The translations under genes were made by a program, and so were the position numbers. From positions 89,717,580 through 89,781,579 of the forward strand of contig CM047425.1 in the NCBI GenBank assembly GCA_026168455.1: 64,000 nucleotides of DNA. Reading direction: 5' to 3'. The stretch comes from Theocolax elegans. Taxonomy: Eukaryota; Arthropoda; Insecta; Hymenoptera; Cerocephalidae. Below, in pieces: positions 51,301-60,452 of the stretch; within the stretch, counting starts at the first letter, position 1, and each line of letters starts with the position of its first letter. The notes under the pieces were generated by a model. It saw nothing but the letters and a program-made list of their open reading frames with translations, was not told the DNA's origin and ran no database searches.

Positions 51301-54300
51301 ACATTATTTATTTTCAAGAATAAACTTTATTAATTGAGGGACTGAACGCAACGAACATATTTTGCAATCGATTGAGGTATTTAGGTGTGCCTTAATCTTT
51401 ATTTGATAATAATTTAGAACGTATATCACTTGCAGCATAGAATTTATACAAAAATATTCAGATACTTGTCATTATAGCTTGATTTTATCACTTGGTGGTT
51501 TTTCCAATATTGATTGATGGAAATTTATCGATTTTCCCATGTCAAAGGAAAAAAGGAGGAGGAAAAGTAAAAACTTTATCACATTCTTTCCTTCTGAAAC
51601 GTTTCGGTGGTCAATGCCACCTTCTTCAGATTGCGCAGGAAATTTATCTATAAATAAAACAATACATCTCGGATAATGAAAATAAATTGATAGAATATAA
51701 AGAAAGGAAATTAGAAAATACCTTCCAATATAAACACTGCAATTTGCATACTTGCATTTAATATTGAAATTACAAACAAGTCCTTGCTTTACCCTATTAG
51801 AAAAATCTTTATGAAACAATGTCAGTGAATAAAAAAAACACGGAATACAAAATATTCGATCCCTAGACAATTAATTAAATAATATCATTATCAAAGGGAA
51901 AGGCAATAGATAGAAGTACTCTAAATAAATTAAACTGTATGGACTATGACGCTTCTTATGTTGGACAAACAAAGAAACAAATTATTACACGAGAGGTAAT
52001 AAACATAAAAAATGTAAGAATTTCGTTGTTTTTTAACATATACAAAACAATAAACATGAATTTGATGGGAAAAATTTCCAAATTTTTGATAAAGAAGCAA
52101 GTTATGGTAAGAGAATAGCATTCGAAATAGTGCATATTAATTTACAAAAAAATTCAATGAACGAATAAGAAGACTCAATTAAATTAAATAGACAGAATTC
52201 CCATATTAAAAATGAAAATTCGTTAAATTAGCCGATTCTAATGTATACAAAACTTGTGCGTCAACAATAGGAAAAATGTAAACATTAACTCTCTCTCGAG
52301 TCATTACTAAATAAGAAGATGCGATTTGTATATATTACATGCATAACAAAAACTTTTCGTCGTCTATACATTTATTTGGCGTTTTCTTGTTTATAATGAG
52401 GAAGAGAAAGCGGAGAATTAAATCGACTTGGGACGAAACTTTTGTATACAATCGTATTATATTAAATAGGTAATAAATAGATATTCTAAACAGAATGGTC
52501 GAAAAATAGGTGAAAAATAGACGAAAAATGTACCCATTTTTATCCTCTCGGTGAACCGCTTTTTCTCCCAATTTTTAACCATTAAATAGACTAAAATATA
52601 ATTTATATTCTTATAGAACACGTTCTTATAGACATGGAATAAGTTTGAGTCTAGTTATGTGCTATTAAATGGACAAGTAAAAAATATAATAAAATCGCAT
52701 TTATATTCGTAAATACTGGAAACATAACATATAATTATTATATGAATTTTAATCGGTTATTACGAGCTAAATTGCGTTAATCAATATTTTCTCAAATATT
52801 GCACAAAACCCTCTTTTTAGCAACTTACTTGCATATCGCTAAGTCTTAAATCTTGCCAGAGGTATTAGAAAATTAATTAAGGAAAGATCGAGAAAGAAAA
52901 AAAATCAACGTCCCCAGGTCGGGATTGAACCGACGGTCCTGCTTACCAAGGTAAGACTTAGCGATATGCAAGTAAGTTGCTAAAAAGAGGGTTTTGTGCA
53001 ATATTTGAGAAAATATTGATTAACGCAATTTAGCTCGTAATATCGATTAAAATTCATATAATACCAAAAATTAGTTGTAAATCAACGAAAACGTTAAACA
53101 CCCATTCGAAACTATAGGAATTTTGAAGTTTACTGTTACCAGAAAGCTGGAAAAATTAATCAAATGTTTTCAGGTTGTGGTCATGCTATTAAGTGTTAAA
53201 AAAATAAGAAAATGGAGATAATTCTTACCAGGGTAGTTTTTAGATTCTACTTAAATTTCTACTAGGGAGTGGCAGTATTTATATATTAGAAGAATAATAA
53301 TGGATAAATAAAATAAGATAAATAATAATAATTAGATTGTACTTGAATTATGCTCGTATAAGGTAATTTTAAAAATGAAAAAACTTGATCTCTTCGAGCT
53401 AGTACTTTTTTATTATTGCCTTATAATAATAGGCCTATTAAGGCAATAATAAAAAAGTACACTAGCTCGAAGAGATTAAGTTTTTTTATTTTTAAAATAA
53501 TAATTAGTATTATACTTTCTTTTTATTTTATCAATTTCTTTTTATTATCCGAGGTGTATTGTTTTATTTATAAAAAGATTTTCAAAAGGAAAGAATGCGT
53601 TAAAGTTTTTATTGATCCTCCTTCTTGCCACCTTTGAGTTGAGAAGTTCGATAATTTTCTACCATAGAACAGCATGAGTTAGCAAAATGTGTACTATATA
53701 ATGATTATATTAGATTGTAATGTAAGTATAAATTTACGTTCAGCCGTGTATTCAATTGTGAAGGCATGCTTATGTGATTGACTGTAAAGCAGAGTAATTG
53801 ACAAAGTCCTGGTGTTAGAACGATAAACAATTGGCGCATAATGCCCGCAGAATGGTGTTCCTGATACATCCTCGTATGGAGGCTCGGAAAGCCATACGTA
53901 ATCGCATCTGTAATCGATTAAAGAATATAATTTATTAATAAAATATTTTTGTATTAAAGAGGCTAGATGAAAGTTATTAAATAAGTTTGTTATTATATTG
54001 TCATAATGTCCCTGGATATAGTACCAGATAAAATTTCTACGAAGAGCGTATTATTTTAATTAAAATAGTTTATCGTTGTATAAAGCAATATAATTTTATT
54101 GTGGCATAAATAAAGAACAATTGATTAATCTTAAAGTGGTCTAAAAACTATAAAAAAAAACAATTACAATTTGAACAATTTAAAAATTATATAGTTTTTA
54201 TAAATTTCAAACCGCATTAATTGCATATAGAAATAAATTATGCATGTTAAACAATTCTGTAACATATCAAAATATTTCTAGGTCAATTTAAGAATACTAA

Positions 54301-57300
54301 CTAGTTCTTTTAAATGAAATAGTGATTAAAGTAAATAAAGTAATTTCTTTTGAATAAAATGGAAAAATAATAATAATTAGATTGTACTTGAATTATGCTC
54401 GTATAAGGTAATTTTAAAAATGAAAAAACTTGATCTCTTCGAGCTAGTACTTTTTTATTATTGCCTTATAATAATAGGCCTATTAAGGCAATAATAAAAA
54501 AGTACACTAGCTCGAAGAGATCAAGTTTTTTTCATTTTTAAAATAATAATTAGATTGTACTTGAATTATGCTCGTATAAGGTAATTTTAAAAATGAAAAA
54601 ACTTGATCTCTTCGAGCTAGTACTTTTTTATTATTGCCTTATAATAATAGGCCTATTAAGGCAATAATAAAAAAGTACACTAGCTCGAAGAGATTAAGTT
54701 TTTTTATTTTTAAAATAATAATTAGATTGTACTTGAATTATGCTCGTATAAGGTAATTTTAAAAATGAAAAAACTTGATCTCTTCGAGCTAGTACTTTTT
54801 TATTATTGCCTTATAATAATAGGCCTATTAAGGCAATAATAAAAAAGTACACTAGCTCGAAGAGATCAAGTTTTTTTCATTTTTAAAATAATAATTAGAT
54901 TGTACTTGAATTATGCTCGTATAAGGTAATTTTAAAAATGAAAAAACTTGATCTCTTCGAGCTAGTACTTTTTTATTATTGCCTTATAATAATAGGCCTA
55001 TTAAGGCAATAATAAAAAAGTACACTAGCTCGAAGAGATAAGTTTTTTTATTTTTAAAATAATAATTAGATTGTACTTGAATTATGCTCGTATAAGGTAA
55101 TTTTAAAAATGAAAAAACTTGATCTCTTCGAGCTAGTACTTTTTTATATTGCCTTATAATAATAGGCCTATTAAGGCAATAATAAAAAGTACACTAGCTC
55201 GAAGAGATCAAGTTTTTTTATTTTTAAAATAATAATTAGATATTATACTTTCTTTTTATTTTATCAATTTCTTTTTATTATCCGAGGTGTATTGTTTTAT
55301 TTATAAAAAGATTTTCAAAAGGAAAGAATGCGTTAAAGTTTTTATTGATCCTCCTTCTTGCCACCTTTGAGTTGAGAAGTTCGATAATTTTCTACCATAG
55401 AACAGCATGAGTTAGCAAATGTGTACTATATAATGATTATATTAGATTGTAATGTAAGTATAAATTTACGTTCAGCCGTGTATTCAATTGTGAAGGCATG
55501 CTTATGTGATTGACTGTAAAGCAGAGTAATTGACAAAGTCCTGGTGTTAGAACGATAAACAATTGGCGCATAATGCCCGCAGAATGGTGTTCCTGATACA
55601 TCCTCGTATGGAGGCTCGGAAAGCCATACGTAATCGCATCTGTAATCGATTAAAGAATATAATTTATTAATAAAATATTTTTGTATTAAAGAGGCTAGAT
55701 GAAAGTTATTAAATAAGTTTGTTATTATATTGTCATAATGTCCCTGGATATAGTACCAGATAAAATTTCTACGAAGAGCGTATTATTTTAATTAAAATAG
55801 TTTATCGTTGTATAAAGCAATATAATTTTATTGTGGCATAAATAAAGAACAATTGATTAATCTTAAAGTGGTCTAAAAACTATAAAAAAAAACAATTACA
55901 ATTTGAACAATTTAAAAATTATATAGTTTTTATAAATTTCAAACCGCATTAATTGCATATAGAAATAAATTATGCATGTTAAACAATTCTGTAACATATC
56001 AAAATATTTCTAGGTCAATTTAAGAATACTAACTAGTTCTTTTAAATGAAATAGTGATTAAAGTAAATAAAGTAATTTCTTTTGAATAAAATGGAAAAAT
56101 AATAATAATAATGCACATGTTTAAATGTGTAACTTTGAAAAACATAAGTGTCATCTGTATTCCAATTTTTCAAATAAAACACTCGCATAAAACAAAAAAA
56201 GATAAAGATAAAATGAAAATATATATATATACATAGATTTACGAACGGAACTTTGAAGTATAGTAAGTACTGCATTTGTATGATTTTAATGCCTGGTAAT
56301 GTAATTATTTATTGTTGTAGAATTTTGTATTGTTTGTTAGTAAACGCATTCTTTTATTCAAAAATTGATTAAAGGGGTTATATATCCCGTGGGTTATCGA
56401 CAAAGCAGAAAAAGATATTTATTATATTTATTTAAAAAAATATAATTTTTGACAAAGCCTGAATACAGAAGCATTAGATAGTCAAATAATAAGTCATTCT
56501 ACAAAGTTCTAGGTGAATAAAAGGACACCCAAAAATTTTTCTGCACCGAAAAATCGTTCATTTTTAAATCTTTTTTCTGTTCAATCGGTTACCCACTGAG
56601 TATGCCACCTTCTTAATACTATATAATAATATAATAATAATTAATTTTTTAATTAGGATTGAATTAAAAAAAAATATTATAAAAATGTGTTTCACATCGT
56701 TTGATTGTATATTTTCTTTAATTATTATTAAAAATAAAAATTTTAAAACATTTTTAAACAATTTAATTACATGATAGTTAGGAAAATATTGTCATAAATA
56801 TTCTTTGATAATATTCTATAAATAACAAACTATTAAATTATAATAAAATTCGTTAATTTAAGTAGATTACGGTTATACAAGGATTGAACCGAAATCCTTA
56901 AGGCGTATTTCATGTGGGATAAAATTATTGAGTTTAATTGACAAAATGCCAAAATTCACCTGCAAGGGCTGTCGATCGTTATGCCACCATCACCACAATG
57001 ATGTAACAGGTCAATGCTTTTGAAGGTAAGCGTAATAACGCAAGAAGGACAGGTGACAAGTTCGAGGCTACATTGATCGTGACTGCTGTTAGTGGTGTAA
57101 GGACGCTGGATATCCTGCCGCGGCGAATTTTTAATCAAGGTGACATTATCCGCTCGCAGGATACCCTGCTCGCCGAGCTCGAGGTAGAGTCGACGACCGT
57201 TGTGCGGTCCGCATATGTCTTCGTTGCGCACCACATCGCTACTCGAAGTGGTGATACACCAGACGGCCAGTAGGATCACTGAAAATTATCACGTCCTCAC

Positions 57301-58381
57301 ATGCACAGACTAATTGTAGCTATACATATGCGAGTATGTATGTGTGTCAAACTTTCCGATAAACATATAAAAATTACTTTCAGAACTATTGTTTTTATAT
57401 TACTTACAATGTTATTATAATTATAACTACTAATAATATTATAATAAGAAATATTAATTTTAAACTGACTACAATTTAATAGAAAAATTACATATATTAT
57501 ACATGTCGCAAATATTCAATTTTTTAAATTTGATTTAATTGCTTTTAATAACGTATTATTGCAAAAATTAAATTATTTTTTATTTTTATAAATGAAAGCC
57601 CATATTTTAATTGGTGATAAAAAAGAGAAGCTTCATTTGATTGATCTTAATTAACTTCACATTGTTATGATTTCTCTCGTGCAATGATTAAACCTACTTT
57701 GAGAATATTAGGAAGTAATCACTATTGCATTTTAACATCTGCAATACTTAGAGTCAAAATAATATAGACCATTCGTGAGATTAATTGACCTTAAATTGCA
57801 GGGATCTACTTTTTAACGCAACAATTATATTTTCCAAAGATTAAATTAAATATGTGGAAATCATCATGAGAATGATTTATGACATACGAAAAAGCGTAAC
57901 GAAGCTATTTTTTTAAAAATTCATAAAAATTCAATAAATTTAATAAATAGTAGTTGATCAGTTGTTTTAAGCCGATAACAGTACAGTAACAGTAAACCAA
58001 TAATTATTTTCTAATTATTAACTATAAAATATTAAAAATTCACGTATATTGCTTAATACAAATACAAATTTCGTGTAACTTGTTAATGGTTTAACAATAA
58101 TATTGTATTGCGTAGGTTAAAACAAGATGAATTTTTTGTCGATTTATTTATCTGATGAACAATAACCCACACAACATGAACGATAAACCTTTTCATCCAC
58201 CATGTTCGATTTTATGAATTAGAACTCTTAAAACTTAGATGATACATCAAGTGCCGCGAAATTTTCACAATCAATCGTACACAAAATTAAAAACAGCACT
58301 TTCTGGTTATTATTATATTGCACTAACTAGAATCCGAAGAAAAGCAAAACACAAAAACTCACCATAGCGACTCTGACACAT
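44053..58381 (-). CDS. Neto: Neto, neuropilin and tolloid-like receptor auxiliary protein
   Basis: Eleven exons in transcription order: 58381-58363, 57278-56960, 55639-55470 (or its twin 53907-53738), 49112-48895, 48621-48267, 47732-47526, 47435-47316, 47236-47003, 46397-46217, 45727-45528, 45305-44053. All phases agree and the sum is 3276 bases, 1091 residues. Order: signal peptide (MCQSRYVILLAVW), CUB1 (exons 2-3), CUB2 (exons 4-5, [12 protein letters not shown]), a third CUB-like stretch from [12 protein letters not shown], an LDLa repeat ([13 protein letters not shown]), one membrane helix ([22 protein letters not shown]) and a cytoplasmic tail of roughly 570 residues with three PPxY motifs, an acidic patch and many Ser. 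CUB-LDLa-TM architecture defines Neto. Drosophila Neto is an obligatory auxiliary subunit for glutamate receptors at the neuromuscular junction; vertebrate Neto1/2 assist kainate receptors. The long tail resembles the longer fly isoform. Exons 3, 4 and 5 are duplicated in this assembly. Confidence 0.93.
45528..45727 (-). CDS. Neto: Neto exon 10, tail with third PPxY motif
   Basis: Acceptor TTCCAAG (AAG), donor GTAAGC. Encodes [15 protein letters not shown] and [11 protein letters not shown], a third PPxY. Phase 2 in and phase 1 out match the neighbours. Confidence 0.82.
46217..46397 (-). CDS. Neto: Neto exon 9, proximal tail with two PPxY motifs
   Basis: Acceptor CCTTGCAG, donor GTAAAA. Encodes [15 protein letters not shown], two PPxY motifs six residues apart, then [16 protein letters not shown], a highly basic stretch with potential basophilic-kinase sites. 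Confidence 0.85.
47003..47236 (-). CDS. Neto: Neto exon 8, membrane helix
   Basis: Acceptor CTTTAAG (AAG rather than YAG), donor GTGCGA. Encodes [14 protein letters not shown], then the helix [20 protein letters not shown] and a basic stop-transfer stretch [17 protein letters not shown]. Confidence 0.88.
47316..47435 (-). CDS. Neto: Neto exon 7, LDLa repeat
   Basis: Acceptor TTCTTGCAG, donor GTACAT, symmetric phase 1. Encodes one complete LDLa repeat: [33 protein letters not shown]. Confidence 0.93.
47526..47732 (-). CDS. Neto: Neto exon 6, CUB-like segment
   Basis: Donor GTACAT. Two acceptors 12 bases apart both keep the frame: TTGATAG (exon from 47732, adds AGNT) and ATACAG (exon from 47720, starts ELIIKQG). 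Encodes [15 protein letters not shown]...[11 protein letters not shown]. Minor four-residue variation is therefore possible. Confidence 0.8.
48267..48621 (-). CDS. Neto: Neto exon 5, end of CUB2 and next CUB-like start (intact copy)
   Basis: Acceptor GCCATCAG, donor GTAAAC. Encodes [17 protein letters not shown]...[20 protein letters not shown], then [17 protein letters not shown] and [17 protein letters not shown], ending FAEM in phase 1. Confidence 0.88.
48895..49112 (-). CDS. Neto: Neto exon 4, start of CUB2 (intact copy)
   Basis: Acceptor TGAATAG, donor GTAATG. In the phase set by exon 3 it reads through [39 protein letters not shown] and ends SIME in phase 0. Confidence 0.82.
49802..50078. 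other. AT-only spacer between duplicate copies
   Basis: About 280 bases almost purely A and T, with repeated TTTATAAAGTTT and ATATATAA words. Found once, at the junction of the two copies. Nothing coding. Confidence 0.6.
50097..50449 (-). pseudogene. Neto: Neto exon 5, frameshifted second copy
   Basis: 353 bases instead of 355: TTTTACGATTGG has become TTTACGATTGG at the exon start, and an AAA run near 50174 has lost one base, so the frame after YDC is broken (DCVGSSDH). It cannot replace the intact copy as written. Confidence 0.8.
50721..50937 (-). pseudogene. Neto: Neto exon 4, frameshifted second copy
   Basis: 217 bases instead of 218: AAAGTTTATG is AAAGTTATG. In the phase set by exon 3 the frame breaks before NNTGGG. 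The alternative frame here gives [18 protein letters not shown], with an attractive Cys, but would need a phase 2 donor that exon 3 does not offer. Confidence 0.7.
51597..51629 (-). other. Hammerhead-ribozyme-like motif of a Penelope element
   Basis: On the minus strand: CTGAAGA, then GGTGG-CATTGA-CCACC (a 5 bp hairpin), then GAAACGTT. This matches the hammerhead order CUGANGA, stem II, GAAA, which Penelope-like elements are known to carry, but an extra A separates core and stem and stems I and III are not evident. Probably a decayed motif. Confidence 0.35.
51630..51934. other. Neto intron 3, linking Penelope-type pieces
   Basis: AT-rich intron sequence between the hammerhead-like motif and the GIY-YIG relic. 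It may belong to the same element but no conserved words were recognised. Confidence 0.4.
51935..52280 (+). mobile_element. Penelope-like element relic, GIY-YIG domain
   Basis: Two frames give [19 protein letters not shown] (the GIY-YIG core, here SYVGQTKK), then, after a shift, [20 protein letters not shown] and [16 protein letters not shown]. The catalytic Arg/Glu context is preserved in part, but stops interrupt. No reverse transcriptase portion is visible next to it. Opposite strand to Neto. Confidence 0.75.
52736..53064. mobile_element. Long palindromic element with tRNA-like centre
   Basis: Arms of about 112 bases (52736-52849 and 52952-53064) are almost perfect inverted copies, including ATTGCGTTAATCAATATTTT, ACCCTCTTTTTAGCAACTTA and TTGCATATCGCTAAGTCTT. 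The about 100-base centre contains, on the minus strand, a perfect tRNA T-arm GTCGG-TTCAATC-CCGAC (B box at 52931-52921) followed by CTGGGGACG and a T-run terminator. No full cloverleaf could be built. Confidence 0.75.
53335..53506. repeat. Palindromic ~172 bp unit, single copy
   Basis: Same unit as the tandem array at 54380-55239: arms reading CTTGATCTCTTCGAGCTAGT and, inverted, ACTAGCTCGAAGAGAT around a centre TAATAATAGGCCTATT. It precedes the first copy of the 865-base duplicated segment. Confidence 0.85.
53507..54371. repeat. 865 bp duplication in Neto, copy A
   Basis: Contains exon 3 copy 53907-53738 and intron on both sides. It recurs at 55240-56104; the only difference noticed is GCAAAATG versus GCAAATG. 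Confidence 0.9.
53738..53907 (-). CDS. Neto: Neto exon 3, second copy
   Basis: Apparently base-for-base the same exon as 55639-55470 with the same splice sites, inside an 865-base duplicated segment. It is either an assembly duplicate, or a mutually exclusive twin exon. I saw no coding difference. Confidence 0.55.
54380..55238. repeat. Tandem array of five ~172 bp palindromes
   Basis: Units start (GATTGTACTTG) at about 54380, 54553, 54725, 54898 and 55069, spacing 170-173 bases. Each unit is itself a hairpin with arms of about 60 bases, TTTTAAAAATGAAAAAACTT ... TTATTATTGCCTTA against its inverse, and a 16-base centre with the palindrome TAGGCCTA. Units differ by small indels in A/T runs and by TTTTTTCATTTTT versus TTTTTTATTTTT in alternating fashion. 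Confidence 0.92.
55240..56104. repeat. 865 bp duplication in Neto, copy B
   Basis: Contains exon 3 copy 55639-55470. Directly follows the palindrome array, as copy A directly follows the single unit at 53335, so the duplicated block is unit(s) plus segment. Confidence 0.9.
55470..55639 (-). CDS. Neto: Neto exon 3, second half of CUB1 (upstream copy)
   Basis: Acceptor GATTACAG, donor GTAAAT. Encodes [13 protein letters not shown]...[12 protein letters not shown]...[17 protein letters not shown], the CUB CDY signature and last strands. Phase 2 in, phase 1 out, so splicing both copies in series would break the frame; only one can be used per transcript. Confidence 0.8.
56105..56959 (-). other. 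Neto intron 2, upstream part
   Basis: AT-rich intron. Short open frames at 56042-56275 and 56564-56761 are A/T-driven. Nothing recognised. Confidence 0.6.
56960..57278 (-). CDS. Neto: Neto exon 2, first half of CUB1
   Basis: Acceptor TTTTCAG, donor GTGAAT. Encodes [11 protein letters not shown]...[16 protein letters not shown]...HHCGDGG, the first Cys pair and strands of a CUB domain. Closes in phase 2. Confidence 0.9.
57279..58362 (-). other. Neto intron 1 with decayed transposon piece
   Basis: AT-rich. At 57795-57960 the minus strand reads ...AAAAAGTAGATCCCTGCAATTTAAGG preceded by A-rich and TTGGAAAATATAATTG words, a third decayed copy of the GTAGATCCCTG transposon family. The rest is featureless. 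Confidence 0.5.
57795..57960 (-). mobile_element. GTAGATCCCTG transposon family, copy 3
   Basis: Shares the AGTAGATCCCTG terminus and the general layout of the right half of the element at 3323-3712. Neither terminal inverted repeat is intact. Confidence 0.4.
58363..58381 (-). CDS. Neto: Neto exon 1, start of signal peptide
   Basis: ATG at 58381-58379 gives MCQSRY and one base of Val before donor GTGAGT (58362-58357). The next exon continues [11 protein letters not shown], completing a signal peptide split by a phase 1 intron. The longer frame from ATG 58515 is not the receptor: in its frame exon 2 starts with TGA. Confidence 0.75.
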
Positions 58382-58515
58382 ATTTCAGCGACAGAGACGT
58401 CGACCGTTCTGTTAGTCGGGAAACCCGACGTAGGTCTGTCTAACTTAGTTAGCAACTTCTTCGACGCGTTGTACATACGCGTTACGTAGTCGATGAACGC
58501 GTGGGGCAGCAGCAT
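58363..58515 (-). other. Upstream open frame overlapping the Neto start
   Basis: ATG at 58515-58513 opens 51 codons that run over the Neto ATG in another frame to the end of exon 1; the first codon across the junction is TGA. Being overlapping, it would be expected to lower Neto translation unless it is skipped by leaky scanning or a downstream transcription start. Confidence 0.5.
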
Positions 58516-60452
58516 CCTCGTGCCCTCGACGGATCATTGCACCTCTATGGTATCCTCGATTCTTTATGCGCCCCGTCCGGTGACGAAATGTGCACTTTTT
58601 ACCTTTATTATACTATTTTTTCGCAGCATAGGTAACACGATTCACAAGGTTGACCAAGTTCGACTGCTTGCTATTTTGAATTGTGATTATAGAAGTTTTA
58701 GAAAAGAGCAAAATTGAAGAGTACGCAATAAACTTACTAACTAAGAATGTTGTGTGATTAATATAAGAACTTTATAATTTTTTAGCCCATTCTACTTAAT
58801 ATAAACAATATATTTATATAATTGAATAATTATTAATAATTTAAAATCTAATGTAGAATACACTGCATAGAAAATTTCTTGACCGAACATTGCGGACGTT
58901 TTTTTAATCAAAATAAGCATAAGAGGAAAAATTAAAATTTTATTTTTATTTTTAATGTGTTCTATTATTATTGTAATTTATTATGTACTTCAAAATCAAA
59001 TAAGTTTTTTATTTACCAAGTGCAGAAATTATGTTTTATTTAAAGTGTTATCGATTACTCATTTGATATAAACAAATATTATTTCTATTACATTTCTTTG
59101 TATAAAATAGATTTTTTGTTCGAATCTATTCGAAATTGGATAATAAGGATAAAAAAACTTCATATTAAATATAATTTAAATTTCTAGTTTTTTTCTGTTT
59201 TATTTTAGTTCGTAGCTTCGAATACAAACTTTGTAATGTTTTTCTTGGTTGTAATAAAACTATTGTAAGAACAATACGAGACTTTAGATAAAAGAATGTT
59301 GATGATAATACTGGCTTACGGATGACTTTTCGTAACTATATGTTTAGGTTTGTATTTCACATACATCACTGTGTCTTGCAAAAAGCTTACTTGTGTTGGA
59401 TTTATATATAACGAAGCTTCCTGCAAGCTTTTATGCTGTATGGTATACGATATAGCATATGAAGTGAGATATAATACTTTACTTAAATTAGTTATATCGA
59501 ATCTGTAATATTAAGAAATTAAGAATTACAATTGTTGTATTGTACAATATATTTGTTTCGACATCTCTTAAAGCAGATAATTAGGTAGTAATAATTATTT
59601 TAAATAATAATAATGATAATGATAATAACAACAACAATAATAATAATTACTTATGGATCACCTTTCGAGTACTACCAAATTATCTGCATTTATGTAAAAT
59701 GTGCACACAATTTTTTTTATTAATAATGAAATGATCAGATGAATTATATTGTATGTATGCATAATAATCATGTTTACACCGTTAGAAAAAAAATGGTTTT
59801 AATAAAATTTAATATTCCTGAAACAAATGACATATTTTACAAGCCTTAAGAATGTGAAATAAATCATTAATTTTTGATCAACGTTTTGCCTAAAATAATA
59901 ATAATAATTATTATTACACGTGACTGAAAGAAAAAAAATCTTAGTTTCTTTTTGTAACAGTATTATAATACAAACAATATTTTCAGCTTACATTGGATTA
60001 CATAATATGTTTATCTGTTACAGTTATGAAAAAATGACGATAATCGCACGGTGTAACGGTCCACGAGTGTGACGGTATAGTATTTTAAAGAGACCTCGAA
60101 CTTTATTAATATACATATGTCTCAGAATTAACTAAAAAGTTTTCCGCTAGTTTATTACGTTTTTAATATTTACAAAATGCATCATTATTTAATTTTGTTT
60201 AAACATTACGGTTATAATTCTCATTTCTGTTGTACAACTATTTTAATAGCTATAAGTTCTTCTAACTGTTGTATGTATAAATTATATTAAGAAATATAAA
60301 CGATTACTTTTTTTTTCTCTAAATATAACATGTGTAATGCTTTATTATATGACAGAAAATACAATAACACGATCGCGCGTATATATTATATCGCTAAAAT
60401 GTGAAGCAAGAAGCCGCACCCGAAGTTTATATAACAGTTCATAACGGGTGTA
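58516..60452. other. Intergenic between Neto and SLC41
   Basis: The first 120 bases are relatively GC-rich and probably hold the Neto promoter or 5' untranslated region. The rest is AT-rich, with a TAA/TGA/CAA-type microsatellite at 59607-59650. No exon seen. Confidence 0.5.

Larger units (their letters stand above)
50079..51621. repeat. 1.55 kb duplication in Neto, copy 2
   Basis: Second copy of 48245-49801. Differences to copy 1 are nearly all one-base losses in homopolymers or a shortened (TA)n, plus an occasional gained base; substitutions are nearly absent. It continues past the copy 1 breakpoint into the full Penelope-type end sequence. Confidence 0.9.

Noticed and set aside
52905..52952. 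Possible tRNA gene on the minus strand
   Set aside because: Only the T-arm and B box are good; no matching acceptor stem, D-arm or A box could be found.
54380..55238. CRISPR-like array
   Set aside because: The repeats abut with no spacers, are palindromic, about 172 bases long, and lie in an animal intron.
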